From assembly GCF_019745455.1 (NCBI RefSeq), contig NZ_JAIETD010000045.1, positions 22,128-86,127 of the forward strand: DNA of 64,000 nt, given 5' to 3'. The notes beneath the pieces were generated by a model. It worked only from the letters and a program-made list of their open reading frames with translations, ran no database searches and was not told the origin of the DNA. This DNA comes from Methylobacterium sp. GTDB lineage: Bacteria > Pseudomonadota > Alphaproteobacteria > Rhizobiales > Beijerinckiaceae. Each line of letters opens with the position of its first letter. Positions within the stretch are counted from its first letter, which is position 1. Positions 58,759 through 64,000 of this stretch are shown in pieces. Both the position numbers and the translations under genes were made by a program.

Positions 58759-58799
58759 TGGCCCACGCTCCAGAAGTGTGGATGAGACGGGGGCCGAGG

Positions 58800-59483
58800 A
58801 TGGCAACGTCGCTTTACTCATCCGAGCTGCGTCAGCGCGTCGAGGCGCTGGTGCGCGGCACGGACAGGTCGCTGACCCGCATCGCCGCGGAGGCCGGGGT
58901 TGCGGTTTCTGCCGTCACCTACTGGAACCGGGCCCATGGCTGGCGGCCGGTCAGATCGCCAGGGTTCACGAAGCCGGTGATGCTCACATCGAGGCGCCGC
59001 AACGCGGTGGAGCGTCTCTACCGGAATCCATCGGTCGCGACCGCCGACCTTGCCGCCGCGCTCGGCGTGCCAAGATGCGACGCGGCGGCGTATTTTCGGG
59101 GCTGCGGGTTCGACGATCGGCGCAAGACACTGATGCGGGAGCCGTCGGCGCAATCCGTCCGCGGCCAGACGCTGAGGCGGTCGCTGCGCAGCCACATCGC
59201 CCGCCAGATCGCGCGGTTCGACGCGGCTCTCGGCGGCGCCGAGGACGAGGGCGCGGCGCGCCTCGATTCCGCGAAGGTGCTTCGCGATCTCGGCGGCCTC
59301 AAGCGGCTCCTCGACGAGATCGACACGGACGAACGCAAAGGGGGCGGCAATGGCGAAGGCGGCGACAAGAGTGCGCCGGCCGGCCTCGACCTGCCCGCCC
59401 TGCGCGCGACGATCGTGCAGCGCTATGCGGCATTCGCAGGCGAATGGCCGGATGCGGGCCTTTCTGGCCAGCCTGCCGCCTGA
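58800..59483 (+). CDS. Small terminase-like protein of a GTA-type cluster
   Basis: A 227-residue protein directly upstream of the large terminase and overlapping it by 32 bases. It has a possible helix-turn-helix near the start (LTRIAAEAGVAVSAVTYWNR), a second one (ATADLAAALGVPRCDAAAYF), and a helical C-terminal region (LRDLGGLKRLLDEIDTDERK). This fits gene 1 (small terminase) of alphaproteobacterial gene transfer agents by position and by helix-turn-helix content; the sequence alone is not diagnostic. ATG 58800 or ATG 58782 are the possible starts, since ATG 58758 lies within the promoter. Confidence 0.6.
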   Translation: MATSLYSSELRQRVEALVRGTDRSLTRIAAEAGVAVSAVTYWNRAHGWRPVRSPGFTKPVMLTSRRRNAVERLYRNPSVATADLAAALGVPRCDAAAYFRGCGFDDRRKTLMREPSAQSVRGQTLRRSLRSHIARQIARFDAALGGAEDEGAARLDSAKVLRDLGGLKRLLDEIDTDERKGGGNGEGGDKSAPAGLDLPALRATIVQRYAAFAGEWPDAGLSGQPAA

Positions 59484-60732
59484 CCTGATCCTTGCCCTCT
59501 CCCGGGACTGGCTCCATTGCGCCAGGGCCGACCAGCTCCCACCCTGCGAGACGGCGCTCCCCTGGACCACCTGGGCGGTGATCGGAGGGCGCGGCTCGGG
59601 CAAGACTCGCACGGGTGCCGAATGGGTTCGGGCTCTGGCCCTAGGTGATCCGGCCTTCACGGCCGAGGCCGTCGGGCGAATCGCGCTCGTCGGCGAGACC
59701 TTCGCGGATGTGCGCGACGTCATGATCGAAGGGCCTTCGGGACTGATGTCCCTGTCGGGAGACCGTCCGCTCTGGTCTCCGTCCCGGCGGCGGCTCGATT
59801 TCTCCAACGGCGCCGTGGCCCTCGTCTTCTCGGCTGAGGAACCGGATTCGCTGCGCGGCCCGCAATTCGGCGCCGCCTGGTCGGACGAAATCGCCAAGTG
59901 GCGTCTGGCCGAGGCCGCCTACGACATGGTCCAGTTCGGATTGCGACTCGGCGCGAGGCCGCGCCACCTCGTCACCACGACGCCGCGCCCGACCGCCTTG
60001 ATCCGCCGGCTCCTGACCGATCCCAGCGTGGTGGTCAGCCGCTCGCGCACCGCCGACAACGCCATCAACTTGGCGCCGTCCTTCCTCGATGCGGTGGTCG
60101 GGCGCTATGCCGGCACCCGCCTCGGGCGGCAGGAGCTCGACGGAGAGCTGATCGAAGACCGGCCGGACGCCTTGTGGAGCCGCGCCGCCATCGAGGCCGC
60201 CCGCGTTGCGGAGGCGCCGGAGGCCTTGGCCCGCATCGTGGTCGCGGTCGATCCGCCGGCCTCGTCGCGGGCCGGAGCCGATGCCTGCGGAATCGTGGCG
60301 GCGGGGCTCTCGGGAAGCGGCCACGCCTATGTGCTGGCCGACGCGACCTTAAGCCGGGCGCCGCCGCAGGCCTGGGCCAGCGCCGCGCTCGCGCTCTATC
60401 ACCGGCTCGAGGCCGACGCCCTCGTGGTCGAGGTCAACCAGGGCGGCGAGATGGTGGGCGAGGTTCTGCGGGGGATCGACCTGGCCGTGCCGGTGGTCGC
60501 GGTTCGGGCGACGCGTGGAAAATACCTGCGGGCCGAGCCGGTCTCGCTCCTCTACGCTCAAGGGCGCGTCCACCATGTCGGCGCCTTGCCAGCGCTTGAG
60601 GACGAGATGTGCGACATCGGCCCCGACGGCCTGTCCACCAAGGCCTCGCCCGACCGCCTCGACGCCCTGGTCTGGGCTTTGACACACCTCATGCTGGGGC
60701 CGAGGCCGGAACCGCGGATCCGGCGATTGTAG
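59452..60732 (+). CDS. Large terminase (DNA packaging ATPase), GTA type
   Basis: A 426-residue packaging motor protein. Walker A is GGRGSGKT (residues 45-52), Walker B and catalytic Glu are in GAAWSDEIAKW, and the C-terminal nuclease domain shows RIVVAVDPPASSRAGADACG, VVEVNQGGEMVGEVL and KASPDRLDALVWALTHLML. This arrangement and length match gene 2 of the Rhodobacter-type gene transfer agent. The ATG at 59452 (MRAFLASLPPDLI) is preferred over an upstream frame extension that overlaps the small terminase. It appears intact. A 246-base repeat-filled gap separates it from the portal gene. Confidence 0.88.
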   Translation: MRAFLASLPPDLILALSRDWLHCARADQLPPCETALPWTTWAVIGGRGSGKTRTGAEWVRALALGDPAFTAEAVGRIALVGETFADVRDVMIEGPSGLMSLSGDRPLWSPSRRRLDFSNGAVALVFSAEEPDSLRGPQFGAAWSDEIAKWRLAEAAYDMVQFGLRLGARPRHLVTTTPRPTALIRRLLTDPSVVVSRSRTADNAINLAPSFLDAVVGRYAGTRLGRQELDGELIEDRPDALWSRAAIEAARVAEAPEALARIVVAVDPPASSRAGADACGIVAAGLSGSGHAYVLADATLSRAPPQAWASAALALYHRLEADALVVEVNQGGEMVGEVLRGIDLAVPVVAVRATRGKYLRAEPVSLLYAQGRVHHVGALPALEDEMCDIGPDGLSTKASPDRLDALVWALTHLMLGPRPEPRIRRL

Positions 60733-60747
60733 CGGCCCGATTTCCCT

Positions 60748-60936
60748 CCTCTCCCCGCTTGCGGGGAGAGGGTTCCGGACCCCTTGCAGGGTCCGGAACG
60801 AGGCGGAAGCCGAGGGTGAGGGGGCGATGCCGGAGGAGCCTTATCCCCGTACGCCCCCTCACCATCGCCCTGCCGGGCTTACCTCGCCTCCTGACGAGGG
60901 GAGGACGAGGCCCTCTCCCCGCGGGCGGGGAGAGGG
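60748..60936. repeat. Composite palindromic repeat between terminase and portal genes
   Basis: Four palindromes sit side by side: CCTCTCCCCGC/GCGGGGAGAGG (60748-60771), TTCCGGACCC/GGGTCCGGAA (60773-60798), GGTGAGGGGGCG (60815-60826) paired with CGCCCCCTCACC (60852-60863), and CCCTCTCCCCGCGGGCGGGG with its AGAGGG end (60911-60936). The outer units are near copies of each other in palindromic form. This is the style of dispersed intergenic repeats in Rhizobiales and suggests insertion of a mobile palindromic element. Confidence 0.8.
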
Positions 60937-60978
60937 GATTCGCACATCGGTTCGTGCTGACCCACCAAGGATCGCCGT

Positions 60979-62139
60979 ATGCCCAACCTTCTCAACCGCC
61001 TCACCCAGGCGATCGCCCGCTTACCCGCCACCAAGGCCGCGCCGCTCTCCGCGACGCAGGTGGCCTTCTACGGCGAGGGCCGCGCGGTCTGGACGCCGCG
61101 CGATTACGGGGCGCTCGCCCGCGAGGGGTTCCAGCGCAACGCCATCGTCCACCGGGCGGTGCGGCTGGTGGCAGAGGCCGCCGCCGCCGTGCCGCTGAGC
61201 TTGGGCGACGCCGCCGAGCCGCATCCGCTGACCGCGCTTCTCGCCCGGCCAAACCGTCACGAGGGCGGCGCGCGGCTGCTCGAATCGCTCTACGGGCACC
61301 TCATGGTGTCGGGGAACGCCTATCTTGAAGCGATCAGCCTCGATGGCGCCCCGCGCGAGATCCATGCGCTGCGCCCGGACCGGATGCGGGTGGTGCCCGG
61401 CTCGGACGGCTGGCCGGCAGCCTACGAGTATTCCGTGGGTGGCCGCAGGCTCCGCTATGACCAGGGCGGCGACGGGGTTCGGCCGATCCTGCACCTGACC
61501 CTGTTCCACCCCACCGACGACCATTACGGGCTCTCGCCGATGGAGGCGGCGGCGGTCGCCCTCGATATCCACAACGCGGCCGGCGCCTGGAACAAGGCCC
61601 TCCTCGACAATGCCGCCCGGCCCTCCGGCGCCCTCGTCTTCGCCACCGCCGCCGGCAATGGCTTGAGCGAGACGCAGTTCACGAGACTGAAGGGCGAGCT
61701 CGAGGCCAACTACCAGGGCGCCGGCAATGCCGGCCGGCCGCTGCTGCTCGAAGGCGGGCTCGATTGGAAACCGCTCTCGCTCTCGCCGAAGGACATGGAT
61801 TTCGTCGAGGCCAAGAACGGCGCCGCCCGCGAGATCGCGCTGGCCTTCGGCGTACCGCCGCTCCTCCTCGGCCTGCCCGGCGACAACACCCACGCCAACT
61901 ACGCCGAGGCCAACCGCGCCTTCTACCGCCAGACGGTTATTCCGCTGGTGCGCCGCACCGCCGAATCCCTTGCGCATTGGCTCGAACCCGCCTTCGGCCC
62001 TGCGCGGCTGGAGCCCGACCTCGACGCCATTGAGGCCCTGGCGCCCGAGCGGGAATCGCTGTGGCGCCGGGTGCAGGGGGCGGAGTTCCTGACCGAGGAG
62101 GAGAAGCGGGAGGCGGTGGGTTATGGGGTAAGGGCTTGA
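60979..62139 (+). CDS. HK97-type portal protein, GTA type
   Basis: A 386-residue phage portal protein. Typical stretches are REGFQRNAIVHRAVRLVAEA, LYGHLMVSGNAYLEAISLDG, HYGLSPMEAAAVALDIHNAA and FGVPPLLLGLPGDNTHANYA followed by NRAFYRQTVIPLV. The portal forms the dodecameric gate for DNA entry into the head. It corresponds to gene 3 of the Rhodobacter-type GTA cluster. The frame is intact. Its last 19 bases overlap the end of the dead vapC gene on the opposite strand, and the expected protease and capsid genes do not follow. Confidence 0.88.
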   Translation: MPNLLNRLTQAIARLPATKAAPLSATQVAFYGEGRAVWTPRDYGALAREGFQRNAIVHRAVRLVAEAAAAVPLSLGDAAEPHPLTALLARPNRHEGGARLLESLYGHLMVSGNAYLEAISLDGAPREIHALRPDRMRVVPGSDGWPAAYEYSVGGRRLRYDQGGDGVRPILHLTLFHPTDDHYGLSPMEAAAVALDIHNAAGAWNKALLDNAARPSGALVFATAAGNGLSETQFTRLKGELEANYQGAGNAGRPLLLEGGLDWKPLSLSPKDMDFVEAKNGAAREIALAFGVPPLLLGLPGDNTHANYAEANRAFYRQTVIPLVRRTAESLAHWLEPAFGPARLEPDLDAIEALAPERESLWRRVQGAEFLTEEEKREAVGYGVRA

Positions 62140-62531
62140 GGAATGTCCGTCTGAGCGAACTTCTTGCCCTTGAACAGCAGTGCAGCGCCGTTCGCCTGAG
62201 CACAGGCATAGGCGTGGCAATCGCCCCTGTTTCGCGCGGCGGGATGCCGGCCTTTGCCAGAGAGGGCGTAGGCCCTGACGGCAAGGTCGAACCCGACTTC
62301 GCCGATGGGAACGATGCGCAGCACTCACTGCGTCCGAAATATCTGGACGCGCTCGCGCGCGGCATCGTCGGGATATGCGTAGCTGTGGACCTGCCCCGCC
62401 ACCGTCTCCCGAAGCGAAGTCGCTGAGCAAAGCCGGTCCTGATGAGCTTCAATGATGTCGACGAGGCTGTCGACATCGGGTTCCCGAACAACGATGGCGA
62501 ACAAAGCCGAGGCATCGACGAAGACCCTCAG
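62121..62531 (-). pseudogene. vapC toxin pseudogene (PIN domain, internal stop)
   Basis: The minus-strand frame encodes a 136-residue VapC-type PIN RNase in one frame, broken by a TGA at codon 69 (62327-62325). Before it lie RVFVDASALFAIVVREPD with the first acidic residue and TSLRETVAGQVHSYAYPDDA; after it IVPIGEVGFDLAVRAYALSG, KGRHPAARNRGDCHAYACAQ with later acidic residues, and LLFKGKKFAQTDI. The frame is otherwise whole. The expected start is CTG, overlapping the vapB stop as CTGA. The toxin is presumably inactive. Confidence 0.88.
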
Positions 62532-62764
62532 CTGCCGCTCAGATCATCGAAGAAGGCCTCGTCCGCCTTTTTGCCGGTCGGCTCAGGAAGCGGATAGCGC
62601 GCAGGGCGCTCTGCGATCCACTCGCGCAGCGGCTTCCTTCAAGCTAGCCGCGCGAACTCCGCTTCAACAGCACGACGCACCGCATCGGATTATGTCGTAC
62701 CAACGGCCTGAGCGAGTTCCGCAACGAGGGCGGCCGTCGCGTCGTCCTTGATGTAGAGCGGCAA
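62528..62764 (-). pseudogene. vapB antitoxin pseudogene (two internal stops)
   Basis: The minus strand encodes a 78-residue VapB antitoxin of the Rv0623-like transcription-factor type in one frame with two nonsense codons: TAA at codon 25 (62692-62690), where functional relatives have Tyr (GTTYSEAV), and TGA at codon 42 (62641-62639). Readable parts are PLYIKDDATAALVAELAQAV, SDAVRRAVEAEFARL and RKPLREWIAERPARYPLPEP followed by TGKKADEAFFDDLSGS. The start is a TTG at 62764. It overlaps vapC by 4 bases. Confidence 0.88.
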
Positions 62765-62910
62765 TGCCGTTCCTCGGATATCCCCGATGGAGAAGAGGAC
62801 ATCCGACGTCGTCACCCACAGCATCCTCCATCCGGACGACGCGGGTCCTTTCAGGTCTGGAGCGAGTGCATCAGCCCACGCTCCACTTCAAGGATCTCAA
62901 TGCAAGTATA

Positions 62911-63351
62911 TCAATTCCAAGTATGCAGCACGCTGCGCCAGCCCGTTCCCTCCTTCTGGAGAACGTTGACCCAGTTGCCCTCGAAGGTCTTCTTCGCGCC
63001 GCCTTCGCCGCCGGGGCCGGACATCTGCCAGCGGCCGGTGGCGACGAGGAGGTCGCCGCGCATCTGCGCCGCCTGGACCTTCACCTTGTGGTCGTCGAAG
63101 CCCTTGGACTTCAGCCCGGCGAAGAACTTCTGGATGCTCTCGGAGCCCGAGACGGCCGCGCCCTTCGGGACCACCATGGCGTCGGCCGCGTAAAGCTTGC
63201 CGAGGCTGTCGAGGTCGCCCGAATTATAGACCTGGTCCCAGCGGTCGGCCGCCGCCTGGCCCTCTGCCGTCGGATCGGCGGCGAATACACGCTGTGATGT
63301 ACCGAGGCTCAGAACGACAAGAGCAGCGAGAACCGTTCCCTTCCAAAGCAT
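62911..63351 (-). CDS. Secreted SnoaL-like / DUF4440 protein
   Basis: A 146-residue exported protein. The signal peptide (VLAALVVLSLGTSQRVFA) is followed by an NTF2-like domain (AAADRWDQVYNSGDLDSLGK, LYAADAMVVPKGAAVSGSES, GNWVNVLQKEGTGWRSVLHT). A strong ribosome binding site (GGGAGGT) lies 5 bases before the ATG at 63351, so it looks expressed. Function is unknown. It lies between the dead vapBC pair and the protease remnant, inside the broken GTA locus. Confidence 0.85.
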   Translation of the reverse strand: MLWKGTVLAALVVLSLGTSQRVFAADPTAEGQAAADRWDQVYNSGDLDSLGKLYAADAMVVPKGAAVSGSESIQKFFAGLKSKGFDDHKVKVQAAQMRGDLLVATGRWQMSGPGGEGGAKKTFEGNWVNVLQKEGTGWRSVLHTWN

Positions 63352-63484
63352 CGCGACCTCCCTTTGTGGTGCTCAGGCACCATTCGCAGTTAAAGACTAG
63401 ATCGGGCTGACGGCGGGGAAAAGCGAAAACTTTCGAGTTCGCTCGTCGCTTGGCGCCCGGGCTCCGATCGACTGCATCGCATGA

Positions 63485-63700
63485 AATTTCGGGACTTCGA
63501 TCGACGGTGACTTCACCGGCTATGCCAGCCTGTTCGGCGTGCCCGATACCAGCCGCGACGTGGTCGTGCCGGGCGCCTCCGAGACGGGTTTGAGGGAGCG
63601 TAGGGCCGTCGCGTCGACGGTCACCTTCACCTCGCCCGGGAGGTCTTGCGTGCCACATCGAACCGGATGTCGGCGCGTGGCCACGAATGCCGGCTTCTAG
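63485..63700 (+). pseudogene. Prohead protease remnant (GTA gene 4 type)
   Basis: A frame without a start codon reads DGDFTGYASLFGVPDTSRDV followed by VVPGA from about 63503 to 63570. This matches the N-terminal part of HK97-type prohead proteases, where a GYASLFGVxDxxxDVVxxGAF motif is usual. After that the similarity is lost and a TAG ends the frame at 63700. Codons before the match run back to a TGA at 63482. It is a fragment of the gene that normally follows the portal gene in GTA clusters. Confidence 0.65.
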
Positions 63701-64000
63701 AACGGCCACAGACGGCGGAGTCGGCTGCGGCGACCGTAAGGATCTTTGCGGTCGCTCCAGGCGATCTTGAGACCGAAGTTCGGGTCCCCGAATGGTGTGG
63801 TGTGAACCTCGTGTCCTTCGGCGCCCCATTTGGCCTCGTAATACCTTCTGTTCCTCTCGTGCCACTCACCCATCGTCCGCTTCATTTCTGGGTTGCGGCC
63901 AAGCGTTGTGCTGCGCAGGTGTTCGGTAGCGTCCGCGGACGAGGTGTAAATTCGAGGACCGCTTTGGCGGGGATTGGGGTGGCCATCGGGCCATGCGGCT
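63697..64000 (-). CDS. C-terminal end of a possible glycosyltransferase, cut by the window edge
   Basis: A minus-strand frame enters at the right edge and ends with TAG at 63697-63699, giving at least 101 residues: WPDGHPNPRQSGPRIYTSSA, then EHLRSTTLGRNPEMKRTMGE, WHERNRRYYEAKWGAEGHEV and HTTPFGDPNFGLKIAW. The RRYYEAKWG stretch followed by HTTPF is like the C-termini of family 2 glycosyltransferases, but the catalytic part lies outside. An internal ATG (63885) alone would give a 62-residue protein. The stop overlaps that of the protease remnant. Confidence 0.5.
   Translation of the reverse strand, partial: AAWPDGHPNPRQSGPRIYTSSADATEHLRSTTLGRNPEMKRTMGEWHERNRRYYEAKWGAEGHEVHTTPFGDPNFGLKIAWSDRKDPYGRRSRLRRLWPF

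Noticed and set aside
58758..58799. ATG at 58758 as start of the small terminase
   Set aside because: It falls in the -10 element of a near-consensus promoter, so the transcript would begin after it.

Overview
The window reads as chromosome of a high-GC alphaproteobacterium of the order Hyphomicrobiales (Rhizobiales), most likely a Methylobacterium-like organism. The evidence is the dense GC-rich coding, alphaproteobacterial cell-cycle genes (gcrA, divK, pleD), a CtrA-type TTAA-N7-TTAA box, an mdh-sucCDAB-lpd TCA operon, a DUF1849 envelope protein, and a fragment of the gene-transfer-agent (GTA) head cluster. The family assignment is an impression from gene content and is not computed.

Layout. 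1-2.7 kb: end of bamD with a terminator, recN, a small NepR-like protein under a CtrA-type box, and a small coiled-coil protein. 2.9-8.5 kb: the phosphate regulon, a three-repeat PHO box followed by pstS-pstC-pstA-pstB-phoU-phoB, without phoR. 8.6-18.1 kb: gcrA, eipB-like DUF1849, a zinc-finger DinB polymerase overlapping a DUF3572 gene, divK-pleD, an rpiA/DUF2059/O-antigen-ligase-like run, a small secreted protein, gph and tRNA-Val(CAC). 18.2-22.9 kb: an iron(III) ABC transporter (fbpC, fbpA, fbpB) and a lipase-like hydrolase. 23-33.4 kb: priA, two small proteins, a 24-bp perfect hairpin, and a branched-chain amino acid/amide-type ABC transporter whose last three subunits are fused into one polypeptide, followed by a PuuE-like deacetylase and a cupin. 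33.6-43.7 kb: cytochrome b561; a tightly coupled four-gene set (MDR dehydrogenase, pterin-synthase homologue lacking catalytic residues, GT4 glycosyltransferase, methyltransferase) divergent from an OpgH-like glucosyltransferase; a Crp-type regulator; marC; a methyltransferase; gloB and a TetR regulator. 44-54.3 kb: the TCA operon mdh-sucC-sucD-sucA-yciI-sucB-lpd plus a GST. 54.2-58.4 kb: a Xer-type recombinase and a stress-flavoured block (ferritin-like protein, SDR, isochorismatase-like hydrolase, histidine phosphatase). 58.7-64 kb: a decaying accessory region with GTA-type terminase genes and portal, a palindromic repeat between them, a dead vapBC module with three in-frame stops, a DUF4440 gene, a prohead-protease remnant, and the C-terminus of a possible glycosyltransferase running off the right edge.

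The candidates for new biology are the pterin-synthase-homologue/glycosyltransferase/methyltransferase operon, the LivM-LivG-LivF fusion with an atypical ABC signature, the fbpB gene without a standard start codon, the long hairpin in the divergent livK promoter region, and the disrupted GTA locus. No CRISPR array, rRNA operon or intact insertion sequence was seen.
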